Below are positions 16,033 through 23,992 of a DNA stretch of 64,000 nucleotides, in pieces; the first letter of the stretch is position 1; the number at the start of each line of letters is the position of its first letter. The notes beneath the pieces were generated by a model that did no database searches, had not been told where the DNA came from, and worked only from the letters and a program-made list of their open reading frames with translations. The DNA lies in contig JAKPKV010000042.1 of the NCBI GenBank assembly GCA_029553475.1, positions 1-64,000 on the forward strand. Reading direction: 5' to 3'. This DNA comes from Armatimonadota bacterium. Its GTDB lineage: Bacteria; Armatimonadota; Hebobacteria; CAIYQO01. Position numbers and translations under genes: made by a program.

Positions 16033-19001
16033 TGCATGCGCCCCACGCGTTCTGGCACCGTGAATCCTTCGACCGCTTCACGCGCGAGCGCCTGCCGGCG
16101 CTGCTGGCGGCGCGCCTGCCGCTGACCGGCTACCGCGTGGAAGACGCGGAACGCTCCTGCCGCATCACCGTGATGCTGGCCGACGCGGAAGCCGTCTACA
16201 CGCTGCCGCGCCCCGATGCCGACGGGCTCTTCCACCGCTGGGAGCACCCGTGGATCGTGGTGCCGCTGGCCTCGTCGGAAGAGCTGGCGACGGCGGAGAT
16301 CGCCTGCGTGGGCGAGCAACTGGCGGCGCACATCGAGGCGCGCCTGGGAGAAATCGCCGCCGACCTGCCGTGGGACGAGGCGCTCATCCGCGCCGTGCTG
16401 CCGCTGGAGAGCTGGGGCGAGGAGATCATCAATCCCACCATCAATGCTGATCCGTATAATATCCGCAAGACCGGGCAATGGCTGGACATCACCAACCGGC
16501 TGGCGATGCTCACCCACCAGCGGCGCGTCATCGTGCCGGAGTGCGCGCAGGTGTTTCCCCCCGGGCAAGTCGGCCGCGTCTGCCCGTTCGAGACGCCGGA
16601 AGGACCGAACATCGGACACGTCTTCAGCCTGGCGCTGGGGGCGGTCATCCGCGATGGGCGTATCGTCATCGAGGACGGCGCGCCGGAAGCGATGCTGGGC
16701 CTGTCCGCCGCGCTGCTGCCCTTCCTGGAGCACAACGAGCCGAATCACGTGACCTTCGCGGCGAATCAGCAGCGCCAGTGGCTGCCCCCGCTGGCGCCGG
16801 AGCCCGCGCTGGTGCGCACCGGCAACGAGCCGGATCTCCCCGGCATCTGGGGCGGCTACAACCTGCTCACCGCCGTGGTCGCCGGCGACGCCGACACCTA
16901 CGAGGACGCCATGCTCATCAGCGCGTCCTGCGCCGCGCGCCTGCACTACGCCGCCCCGGTAGAGCCGGGCGACAAGTGGAGCAACCGTCATGGTCTGAAA
17001 GGCGTCATCAGCCGCATCGTCCCGGACGCCGAGATGCCGCACCTGCCGGATGGCACGCCCATCGAGGCGGTGTACAGCGCCGCCGGCGTCCTCTCGCGGC
17101 AGGTGCTGGGGATGGCGCGTGAGATGGTGATGAGCCGCGTCGCCATCGCGGAAGGGCAGCCGGCCATGGTGCCGCCGTATGGCGCGCCGTCCTCCGCGGC
17201 GCTCCGCGCGCGGCTGGCGGCGGCGGGCCTGCCGGAGGACGGGCTGGAGACGCTGACGCTGGACGGGCAGCCGCTGCCGTATCGCGCCTGCGTCGGATGG
17301 GTGTACTGGGGGCGGACGGCGCATACGGCCGCCGACAAGCTGCACGCCGGCGAGCGCGCCGCGGCGCAGGGGGAGCTGGAGTTCCTGGCGCTGCGCGATA
17401 TCGGCGCGTGGCAGACGATCCTGGAGACGTATAACACCCGCTCCGCCGAGCGTCCGGATGCCGAGACCCTCGCCGCGCGCGTCGCCGCCGGGCCAGTGCC
17501 GCAGGCGCCGCCGCCCACGCCGCATTTTGCCATGCTGACACGGCGGCTGGCGGCGGTGGGTATCGCCGCCGAATTCGCCGGCGACCGGGTGGGCTTCCGC
17601 TTCGCGCCCGGCGACGGCCTGCCGTTGGCGCTGCCGGTGCCGCACCCCTGGTCGCGTGAGCGGGAGTTGACCGCCCTCGGCGAGATCGCCGGCGTGCCCG
17701 GCTGGGCGGAGGTGGTCGAGGCCAACACCCGCCTGGCGCGCCTGCGCGACACCGGCGCGCCGGAGAGCCTGGCGCGGCAGGCGCAGGCGCGGCTGGCGGC
17801 GGCGGTGTGGACGTATGCCGATCAATTGGTGACGCCCAGGGAGCTGCGCCCCTCCGCGCGCAACCTGTTCAGCGCCCGGACCGTGCTGGCGCCGGCGCGC
17901 GACCTATCGCTCGCGCACCTGGGGGTGCCGGACGAGATCGCCAAGGCGCTCTTTGGCCCGGTCGCGCGCGGGGATGCGCTGGATGCGGTGATGGCGCGCT
18001 CATGGATCATGCTCACCCGCGCGCCCGCCGTCATGCCGACGTCGCTGCTCGCGTTTCGCCCGGTGCGCGTGCCGGGGCGGGCCATCCGCCTGCCCATCCT
18101 TGCCGCCATGCTGCTGAATGCCGATTTCGACGGCGACCAGGCGGCGCTGTTCCTGCCCGTCACCGAGGCCGGACAGCGCGAAGCGGGGGAGAAGCTGACG
18201 GTCGCCGCCCACCTGCGGCGCGATCCCACGCTCATCCGCTGGCTGTGCCCCTCCCATCAGGCGATGCTCGGGCTGGCACAGGTGAGCCTGACGACCGACG
18301 GGCAGGCGGAGATCGCGGCTGCCGCGGGCGGCCCGGTTGCGGCGCCGGAGGGGTATCTCACCCGCGCGGCGCTCACCGAGGCGCTGGCGGCCGTGCTGGC
18401 GCGGGACGGCGCGGAGGCGGCGCTCGCCGCCGCCGAGCGGCTGGCCGCGCTGGGATTGGCGGCCGCGCGCAACAGCGGCGCGTCAGTCAGCCCGTTCTTC
18501 GCCGAGTCGCTGGCGCTGCCGCCGGCGCCGGCGGGTGACGACGCGGCGGCATGGCAGACCTACGCCGGGGCGGTGAGCGAACGGCTGGCGGCGTCACACG
18601 ACTTTCACGCGGCGGATGTCGGGCCGGCGCTGCTGGCGGTCAAAAGCGGCGCCCGGGGGCGTATTGCCGCGCTGCAGCGGCTGATCGGCCCCATCGGCCC
18701 GGTCGCGGACAGTCGCGGGGAGACGGCGCTCGTCCGCCGTGGCTACCGCGACGGATTGACACAGGCGGAGCACCTCGCGCTGGTGCCCGGCGCGCGGGAG
18801 AACCTGGCCGCCGTGGCCGAGGCAACGACGCGGTGGGCGTACGGCCTGCGTGAGGCGAACGGTCCGCGCGGCTTCACCGCCCTCGCGCGCGCCATGCGCG
18901 CCGCGCACCCGGGCATCGTCTTCGCCCACGCGGCCGCCATCGAGGAGGTGGATCCGCTGGTGGATGCCGACAGCCGGCTGTTTGTCGGGCTGCACCCCTG
19001 A
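16032..19001 (+). CDS. Single-chain RNA polymerase with fused, reduced beta and beta' cores
   Basis: 989 residues, about a third of normal beta plus beta'. The beta part (to about residue 475) has THQRRV...VCPFETPEGPNIG (161-195), YEDAMLIS (290-297), GDKWSNRHGLKG (313-324, both catalytic lysines kept), MPHLPDGTPIEAV and DKLHA (435-439). The beta' part has clamp helices NTRLARLRDTGAPE (565-578), the TRAP loop (662-665), NADFDGDQ (696-703, all three Mg aspartates), CPSHQAMLGL and a bridge-helix region (DGLTQAEHLALVPGAR, 907-922). Missing are the beta flap, beta' zinc ribbon, trigger loop, jaw and C-terminal clamp. Two-barrel single-chain polymerases are known (YonO of phage SPbeta), but this one keeps sigma-docking helices and is coupled to an ECF gene. 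Alternatives: inactive decoy or regulator. Confidence 0.93.
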   Translation: MHAPHAFWHRESFDRFTRERLPALLAARLPLTGYRVEDAERSCRITVMLADAEAVYTLPRPDADGLFHRWEHPWIVVPLASSEELATAEIACVGEQLAAHIEARLGEIAADLPWDEALIRAVLPLESWGEEIINPTINADPYNIRKTGQWLDITNRLAMLTHQRRVIVPECAQVFPPGQVGRVCPFETPEGPNIGHVFSLALGAVIRDGRIVIEDGAPEAMLGLSAALLPFLEHNEPNHVTFAANQQRQWLPPLAPEPALVRTGNEPDLPGIWGGYNLLTAVVAGDADTYEDAMLISASCAARLHYAAPVEPGDKWSNRHGLKGVISRIVPDAEMPHLPDGTPIEAVYSAAGVLSRQVLGMAREMVMSRVAIAEGQPAMVPPYGAPSSAALRARLAAAGLPEDGLETLTLDGQPLPYRACVGWVYWGRTAHTAADKLHAGERAAAQGELEFLALRDIGAWQTILETYNTRSAERPDAETLAARVAAGPVPQAPPPTPHFAMLTRRLAAVGIAAEFAGDRVGFRFAPGDGLPLALPVPHPWSRERELTALGEIAGVPGWAEVVEANTRLARLRDTGAPESLARQAQARLAAAVWTYADQLVTPRELRPSARNLFSARTVLAPARDLSLAHLGVPDEIAKALFGPVARGDALDAVMARSWIMLTRAPAVMPTSLLAFRPVRVPGRAIRLPILAAMLLNADFDGDQAALFLPVTEAGQREAGEKLTVAAHLRRDPTLIRWLCPSHQAMLGLAQVSLTTDGQAEIAAAAGGPVAAPEGYLTRAALTEALAAVLARDGAEAALAAAERLAALGLAAARNSGASVSPFFAESLALPPAPAGDDAAAWQTYAGAVSERLAASHDFHAADVGPALLAVKSGARGRIAALQRLIGPIGPVADSRGETALVRRGYRDGLTQAEHLALVPGARENLAAVAEATTRWAYGLREANGPRGFTALARAMRAAHPGIVFAHAAAIEEVDPLVDADSRLFVGLHP

Positions 19002-19071
19002 GAAAATGTGCCGTTTGTCCGAAAAATCCGACACCGCGTTGAGAGATTCTCCTGTAGCCTATCTCCCTGGT

Positions 19072-19461
19072 ATGGCACACGTCGTTCTACTGGTTGAAGA
19101 TGATGCGGATCAGCGGGAGCTGTATCTGTTGCTGCTGCGGATGATGGGGTATGCGGTTCGCGCGGTGGGGGACGCGGCGGCGGCGCGGGCGGTGCTGGCG
19201 CGGGAGCCGGTGGCGCTGCTGCTCACCGACTGGTATCTGCCCGAACCCGAAGGCGATGTGCTGATCCGCGAGGCGCGACAGCGCGACCCGGCGCTGCGCG
19301 CGATTTTGATGAGCAACGCCTGGCACGTGGCCCCCACCGCCGCCGCGGCCGGGGCGGACGGCTGGTATCGGAAAGGTGAGTCGCTGGATGACCTGCGGAC
19401 GCTGGTGCGGCGCCTGCTCGCGCCCGCTGACATCCGCGACACGGTGGCCGTGCCCGCGTGA
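19072..19461 (+). CDS. Stand-alone response-regulator receiver domain
   Basis: 129 residues. VLLVEDDADQREL holds the acidic pair, LLLTDWYLPEPEGD the phosphoacceptor Asp with the usual downstream proline, LMSN the switch Ser/Thr position, and the conserved Lys is in GWYRKGESLDD. There is no output domain. The start at 19072 (MAHVVLLVEDD) is chosen because the domain begins there, but ATG at 19006, four bases after the polymerase stop, is in frame and would add 22 residues; neither has a strong ribosome-binding site. It follows the polymerase by 70 bases and may belong to the same unit. Its last codons abut a fragment of the repeat family seen at 15123 and 48186. Confidence 0.9.
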   Translation: MAHVVLLVEDDADQRELYLLLLRMMGYAVRAVGDAAAARAVLAREPVALLLTDWYLPEPEGDVLIREARQRDPALRAILMSNAWHVAPTAAAAGADGWYRKGESLDDLRTLVRRLLAPADIRDTVAVPA

Positions 19462-19492
19462 CGGCGACGATCACGTCCACGACCGTTTCTTA
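19454..19492. repeat. Single end of the MITE-like family abutting the aspA stop codon
   Basis: Read on the minus strand, TAA-GAAACGGTCGTGGACGTGATCG matches the terminal 25-36 bases of the elements at 15123 and 48186. The TTA at 19490-19492 is the stop codon of the minus-strand aspartase gene. The other end is absent or lost in the receiver gene. Confidence 0.5.
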
Positions 19493-20926
19493 CTCCGTCT
19501 GTTCCGGCTCGGCCTCCCGTTTGACGGTTTTTTCGCCGGCGACGCCGGGCGTGGTCAGCTCGTAGGCCGCGGTGATGGCGTCGAGCTCCGCCGCGGTGAA
19601 GGCGCCGCGCTCCAACAGCGCGTCGCGCACGGTGATGCCCCGCGCGCGCGCGTCGCGGGCGACCTCCGCGGCGGCGCCGTAGCCGAGGTACGGGGCGACG
19701 GCGGTGGCGAGGGCGAAGCTGCGGTCCAACCACTCGCGCGCGCGCGCCTCCTCCACGGTCAGGTCGCGCAGGCACTGTTCACGCAGGATCGTCGCCGCGC
19801 CGCGCAGCAGGTCGAGGGATTGCAGCAGATTATGGGCGATGAGCGGCAGGAAGGCGTTCAGCTCGAGCTGCCCGGCGTGGGCGGCGAGGGTCACCGCCTG
19901 GTCGTTCGCCATCACCTGATAGGCCGCTTGCGTCACCGCTTCCGGGATGACCGGGTTCACTTTGCCCGGCATGATGGAGGACCCCGCCTGCCGCGCGGGC
20001 AGGCGGATTTCGGCAATGCCGCCGCGCGGGCCGGCGGAGAGCAGGCGCAGGTCGCCGGCGATCTTCGCCAGCGTCACCGCCGCGGTCTTCAGCAGGCCGC
20101 TCACCTCCGCGAACACGTCGGCGTTTTGCGTGAGATCCATCAGGTTTTCGGCGCGGGCGAGATTCAGCCCCGTCGCCCCCCGCAGGTAATCCACCACCAC
20201 GTAGATGTATTGGCGGTCGGCGTTGAGGCCGGTGCCCACCGCGGTGCCGCCCAGGTTCACCTGGCGCAGCTTTTCCTCCACCACGTGCAGGCGCCACCAG
20301 TCGCGCTGCACCGCCTGCGCCCAGGCGGCGAAGCGCTGGCCGGCGGTGATGGGCACGGCGTCCTGCATCTCCGTGCGGCCCAGCGCCAGCGTCGCCGCGT
20401 ACTGCCCCTCCTTCTCCTGCAGCGCCCCCTGCAGCGCCGCCACCTCCTCGATGAGCGGCAGCAGCAGGCGCAGCGCCGCCACGCGCACGGCGGTGGGGAA
20501 GACGTCGTTGGTGGACTGTTCGCGGTTCACGTCGTCCAGCGGGTCGAGGACGGCGTACTCCCCCTTCGCCGCGCCGAGGATTTCCAGCGCGCGGTTGGCG
20601 ATCACCTCGTTCATGTTCATGTTGGCGCTGGTGCCCGCCCCCCCTTGCAGCGCATCCACGATGAACTGGTCGCGCAGCGCGCCGGCGGCGATCTCCTCCG
20701 CCGCCTGGATGATGGCCCGCGCTTTCCCCGCCTCCAGCCGCCCGGCGCGCAGATTCGCCCGCGCGCAGGCCGCCTTCACCTGCGCCAGCGCGGTGATGAG
20801 CTCCGGATGCAGCGGCCGGCCCAGCAGCGGAAAATTCTCCGCCGCCCGCAGCGCGTGAATGCCGTAATACGCCTCCGCCGGCACCGCGCGGGCGCCGAGG
20901 AGGTCATGTTCGGTGCGCGTGGTCAT
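19490..20926 (-). CDS. aspA: Aspartate ammonia-lyase
   Basis: 478 residues from MTTRTEHDLLG; the track's 610-residue ORF extends into pyruvate kinase. It belongs to the fumarase/aspartase superfamily and converts L-aspartate to fumarate and ammonia in a tetramer. The signature SSIMPGKVNPVIPE carries the catalytic serine loop (about residue 325), GGAGTSANMNMNEVIANRALE and STNDVFPTAVR are the other two conserved regions, and GTGLNADRQY (rather than the GTGLN of FumC followed by AHP) favours aspartase. Fumarase C is the main alternative. The C-terminus has a short charged tail. The stop codon falls in a repeat end. It is divergent from pyruvate kinase. Confidence 0.88.
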   Translation of the reverse strand: MTTRTEHDLLGARAVPAEAYYGIHALRAAENFPLLGRPLHPELITALAQVKAACARANLRAGRLEAGKARAIIQAAEEIAAGALRDQFIVDALQGGAGTSANMNMNEVIANRALEILGAAKGEYAVLDPLDDVNREQSTNDVFPTAVRVAALRLLLPLIEEVAALQGALQEKEGQYAATLALGRTEMQDAVPITAGQRFAAWAQAVQRDWWRLHVVEEKLRQVNLGGTAVGTGLNADRQYIYVVVDYLRGATGLNLARAENLMDLTQNADVFAEVSGLLKTAAVTLAKIAGDLRLLSAGPRGGIAEIRLPARQAGSSIMPGKVNPVIPEAVTQAAYQVMANDQAVTLAAHAGQLELNAFLPLIAHNLLQSLDLLRGAATILREQCLRDLTVEEARAREWLDRSFALATAVAPYLGYGAAAEVARDARARGITVRDALLERGAFTAAELDAITAAYELTTPGVAGEKTVKREAEPEQTE

Positions 20927-20986
20927 TGGTGTGCTCGTTCGTGATCGCACGCGTTCGTCGTGCAGGATCGCTTGACAGGCTTGCCT

Positions 20987-21014
20987 ATTATACCATCCCG
21001 GCGCCTGGCAGGAA
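20987..21014 (-). promoter_or_regulatory. Predicted aspA promoter
   Basis: TATAAT at 20987-20992 (minus strand) with a weak TTCCTG at 21009-21014, 16 bases apart. It lies in the 118-base divergent gap with pyruvate kinase and gives a leader of about 55 bases. Confidence 0.45.
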
Positions 21015-21044
21015 TCCCCCCGGCGCGTCCCGAATTTCTGCGGT

Positions 21045-22472
21045 ATGCCACGTACCAAGATCGTCTGTACCCTGGGGCCGGCGTCGGCAGACCCGGCGGT
21101 GCTCGCCGCAATGGTGCACGCGGGTATGCGCGTCGCGCGCATCAACTGCTCGCATGGCACGCCCGAGGAGCATGCCGAACGGATCGCGCTGGTGCGCCGC
21201 GTCAGCGCGGAGACGGGCATCCCGCTCGCCGTAGTATATGACCTCTCCGGGCCGAAAATCCGCACCGGCGACATGGCGCAGCCGGTAATGCTGGAGGCGG
21301 GAAAGGCGTTCACCCTCACCAACCGCCCCCCCGCGCCCGGCGAGGTGCCGCTGGGGTTCGCGGAGCTGCCGCGCTACGTGCAGCCCGGCGCGCGCCTCCT
21401 TTTCGACGACGGCAACCTGGAGGCCGAGGTGGTGTCCGTGAGCGAGACGGACGTCGTCTGCCGCGCGCTGGTGAGCGGCCCGCTGGGCAACCACAAGGGC
21501 ATCAATCTGCCCGGGGAATCGCTGCCCATCCCCGCGCTCACCGACAAAGACCTGGCGGACGCGCGCCGGGGGCTGGACGAAGGCGTGGACTGGCTGGCCA
21601 TGTCCTTCGTGCGAACGGCCGCCGACGTGGCGCCGCTGCGCGCGATGATGGACGAGATGGGCATCCGCCGCCCGGTGATCGCCAAGATCGAAAAACACGA
21701 AGCGGTGGCGAACCTGGAGGCGATCATTGACGCCTACGACGGGGTGATGGTGGCGCGCGGCGACCTGGGGGTGGAGGTGTCGCTGGAGCGCATCCCGCTG
21801 CTGCAGAAGCAGATCATCCGCGCCGCCAACCGCGCCGGCAAGCCGGTGATCACCGCCACGCAGATGCTCGACTCGATGATCCGCAACCCGCGCCCCACCC
21901 GCGCCGAAGTGACCGACGTGGCGAACGCCATCCTCGACGGCACCGACGCGGTGATGCTCTCCGGCGAGACGGCGGTGGGCCAATACCCGGCAGATGCCGT
22001 GCGCACCATGGCCACGGTGGCCGATTACGCGGAGACGCTGCTGCCGGCGGACGTGGTGCCCACCGAAGAGGCGCCGCGCTACACCCACCCCACCGGCGCG
22101 CTGGCCGCCGCCGCGGTGGACATGGCCCACCACCTGGGGGCGCGGGCGCTCATCGCCAGCACCACGCACGGCCACACCGCCGCGCTGGTGTCCAAAAATC
22201 GCCCGCATCAGCCCATCCTCGCCGTCACCAGCGACCCGGAGACGTATACCCAGCTTCCGCTGCTGTGGGGCGTCACCCCGCTGCTGATGACGAACACGGG
22301 CACCCCGGACGAGATCCTCGACCGCGCCGTGCGCCAGAGCTGCCGTACCGGCCTGCTGCGGGACGGCGACCTGCTCATCATCATCGCCGTCAACCCGCAC
22401 CCGGTGGGCGTCGTCACCCGCGCCTCCAACGTGCTGCGCATCGCGACGGTGCAGCAGACGTGTCTGGGGTGA
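21045..22472 (+). CDS. pyk: Pyruvate kinase
   Basis: 475 residues, standard length. It transfers phosphate from phosphoenolpyruvate to ADP at the end of glycolysis. The barrel has VARINCSHGTPEEH (about 30-43), VYDLSGPKIRTGD, AKIEKHEAVANLEAIIDAYDG (catalytic Lys near 215), MVARGDLGVE and the substrate-binding ATQMLDSMIRNPRPTRAEVTDVANA (quoted in part: ATQMLDSMIRNPRPTRAEV). The C-terminal allosteric domain (about 350-475) is complete. There is no extra PEP-utiliser domain. It stands opposite aspA and is not in an operon. Confidence 0.98.
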   Translation: MPRTKIVCTLGPASADPAVLAAMVHAGMRVARINCSHGTPEEHAERIALVRRVSAETGIPLAVVYDLSGPKIRTGDMAQPVMLEAGKAFTLTNRPPAPGEVPLGFAELPRYVQPGARLLFDDGNLEAEVVSVSETDVVCRALVSGPLGNHKGINLPGESLPIPALTDKDLADARRGLDEGVDWLAMSFVRTAADVAPLRAMMDEMGIRRPVIAKIEKHEAVANLEAIIDAYDGVMVARGDLGVEVSLERIPLLQKQIIRAANRAGKPVITATQMLDSMIRNPRPTRAEVTDVANAILDGTDAVMLSGETAVGQYPADAVRTMATVADYAETLLPADVVPTEEAPRYTHPTGALAAAAVDMAHHLGARALIASTTHGHTAALVSKNRPHQPILAVTSDPETYTQLPLLWGVTPLLMTNTGTPDEILDRAVRQSCRTGLLRDGDLLIIIAVNPHPVGVVTRASNVLRIATVQQTCLG

Positions 22473-22508
22473 GGAAATAGGGGTTGGGGAATAGGGATTA
22501 GTACGACT

Positions 22509-22817
22509 ACCGTAGTTCACGTTCACCACCCCCTGCAGGAGGTGGCGAACGACGGCAAGCACGCTGAAGCGCACTCGTTTCCCGCATGACTCAGGGCGCT
22601 GTAGCGTCCTTGACAGTGTTAGCACCCTCCTGATGCTCTTTGAGAGTCGAATGGCGTTATGGTGGGGGACGCGGGCACTGAAGTACCCCCTGCGAGGCCA
22701 GGCGGCCAGGCGTCCCTCTCCAGCGACGCAGCGGATCGAACAGACCAACCGGATGTTGGAGATCGCGATATGCATGTATCAAAGAGCATCAGGGGGGTGC
22801 ATGGAGCGAACTACGGT
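22509..22817. repeat. Nested inverted repeats filling a 350-base gap
   Basis: Outer 10-bp arms ACCGTAGTTC / GAACTACGGT (22509-22518, 22808-22817), inner 22-bp arms with one mismatch (22622-22643, 22779-22800), and a separate 30-base near-palindrome centred on CTGCAG (22521-22550). No real ORF lies inside. The layout suggests a non-autonomous mobile element or structured RNA. The right arm sits in the leader of the next gene and the TTG before it. Confidence 0.6.
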
Positions 22818-22828
22818 TGGAGTATGAG

Positions 22829-23215
22829 ATGACATCCAACGAATGGACGCAACTCGAACAAGCGGTCATGCGCCTGTTATTGGCAGGCGATGATGCCTCG
22901 TTACTTCTCCTGCGGCGGCAGTTCGAGCGAGCAAGCCTCCAGTCGCGGGAAATGACCGGGGTTGGTTTGTATACCTATTTTACCGTACCCGACGATCTGC
23001 CACGACTGCCCAGTGACCTTAGTGTTGCATTCGGTGATGTTGAAGCCACGATGCCAACATTGATGTATAAGGCCGGCTTCCTGCTCTGGATATCTGCGGG
23101 AGCGATCGCCTTTCTGGAAGGCTATACCTACTGTGAGCCCTGGCCAGAAGATACCAGCGGCTTTTCGCTGGCATATATCAGCGAGCAGCGTGATATCTCG
23201 ATGCTGCACACGTAG
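22829..23215 (+). CDS. Hypothetical protein, possible partner of nearby toxin-antitoxin island
   Basis: 128 residues from MTSNEWTQLEQ, six bases after GGAG; the track's TTG start four codons earlier is weaker. The sequence begins with a helical segment (AVMRLLLAGDDASLLLLRRQFERASLQSREMTGVGLYTYFTV), followed by short hydrophobic strands and an acidic tail. It resembles small conserved proteins often found beside toxin-antitoxin genes and in cyanobacteria, but I cannot name a family. Lower GC than flanking housekeeping genes suggests the whole 22.5-24 kb stretch is acquired. Confidence 0.65.
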   Translation: MTSNEWTQLEQAVMRLLLAGDDASLLLLRRQFERASLQSREMTGVGLYTYFTVPDDLPRLPSDLSVAFGDVEATMPTLMYKAGFLLWISAGAIAFLEGYTYCEPWPEDTSGFSLAYISEQRDISMLHT

Positions 23216-23216
23216 G

Positions 23217-23267
23217 ATGGTGTTTTTACACAGTGGTGGTGGTATAATGGTTGCATAATAACACCAT
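23217..23267 (+). promoter_or_regulatory. Promoter and possible operator of the RHH-PIN module
   Basis: A TATAAT (23243-23248) sits between the inverted octamers ATGGTGTT (23217-23224) and AACACCAT (23260-23267). RHH antitoxins usually bind inverted sites in their own promoter, so these may be the autoregulatory operator. The -35 is weak. Confidence 0.45.
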
Positions 23268-23280
23268 ACGGAGGCAACTC

Positions 23281-23526
23281 ATGGCGAGTATCACCATTCG
23301 CGATATCCCTGATGAGCTGTTCGAGCGATTCAAAGAACTGGCGCGTGAGCAGCGGCGATCCATCAACGCCGAGGTGATCGCGGTGATGGAGCAGGCTGTC
23401 CGGCATCTGGACCTGCGGGAACAGCGATTGCGCGCGTTGGAGGAGATTGCGCGAATCCGCGAGAGTCAGCAACCGACCAAAGAAGCTGACACCTTAAAAA
23501 TCTTGCGGGAAGGGCGACGACGATGA
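23281..23526 (+). CDS. Ribbon-helix-helix antitoxin (FitA/VapB-like)
   Basis: 81 residues from MASITIRDIPDELFERF, preceded by GGAGG. The N-terminal strand ASITIRDI followed by two helices (DELFERFKELAREQ, SINAEVIAVMEQAV) is the ribbon-helix-helix fold of Arc/FitA antitoxins, which bind operator DNA as dimers; the C-terminal half is a charged helix that would wrap the toxin. Its last four bases (ATGA) overlap the PIN toxin start. The start of the longer ORF in the track lies in the promoter. Confidence 0.88.
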   Translation: MASITIRDIPDELFERFKELAREQRRSINAEVIAVMEQAVRHLDLREQRLRALEEIARIRESQQPTKEADTLKILREGRRR

Positions 23527-23978
23527 GTCTTATCCCCTGCGTCATAGACGCCAGTGTGCTTATTAAACTATTCCTCAAAGAAGAGCATACTGTTGACGTG
23601 CAGTATTTGATACACACCTACCTTGCGGACAACGAGGCGTCTGTCTTGTCCGTGCCGGATTTAGTCTATGTTGAGTGCGCGAATATCTTCTGGAAAGAGG
23701 TTCGGAAGAAGGTTTATACCATGATGGCCGCTCGGCACGCGCTGGTTCATCTTCGTCTGCTGGCGCTGCCGACTACTTCGACCGGCGAATTGATGGAACG
23801 CGCGCTGGACATCGCCAGCGTGTATGATATCACCGCGTATGACGCGTCGTATGTTGCGCTGGCTGAGCGGCTTCAGGTGCTGCTGCTCACGTCAGATGTG
23901 AAACTTGCGCGGACGATGAAAGGCTCACCCTATCAGGTGGTGTTGATACAGGATTACCTGAATGCGATAAGCACGTAA
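23523..23978 (+). CDS. PIN-domain ribonuclease toxin (VapC-like)
   Basis: 151 residues. The acidic PIN residues are visible: Asp in VIDASVLIKLF (about residue 9), Glu in VYVECANIFW (about 50), Asp in TAYDASYVALAE (about 111) and Asp in LLTSDVKLA (about 130). PIN toxins cut tRNA or rRNA in a Mg-dependent way and are held inactive by the antitoxin. It overlaps the antitoxin gene by ATGA. No frameshift or loss of catalytic residues is evident, so the module is probably functional. Confidence 0.92.
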   Translation: MSLIPCVIDASVLIKLFLKEEHTVDVQYLIHTYLADNEASVLSVPDLVYVECANIFWKEVRKKVYTMMAARHALVHLRLLALPTTSTGELMERALDIASVYDITAYDASYVALAERLQVLLLTSDVKLARTMKGSPYQVVLIQDYLNAIST

Positions 23979-23992
23979 CGGAGCGAAACGTC

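Noticed and set aside
16032-19001. Housekeeping rpoB or rpoC
   Set aside because: Both beta and beta' motifs occur in one 989-residue chain; flap, zinc ribbon, trigger loop and jaw are missing, and no ribosomal-protein genes flank it.
19490-20926. Fumarase C
   Set aside because: GTGLNADRQY and overall length favour aspartase; fumarase remains the main alternative.
20972-20997. pyk promoter from TTGACA at 20972
   Set aside because: The TATTATA that follows is only eight bases away, and nothing suitable lies at 16-18 bases.
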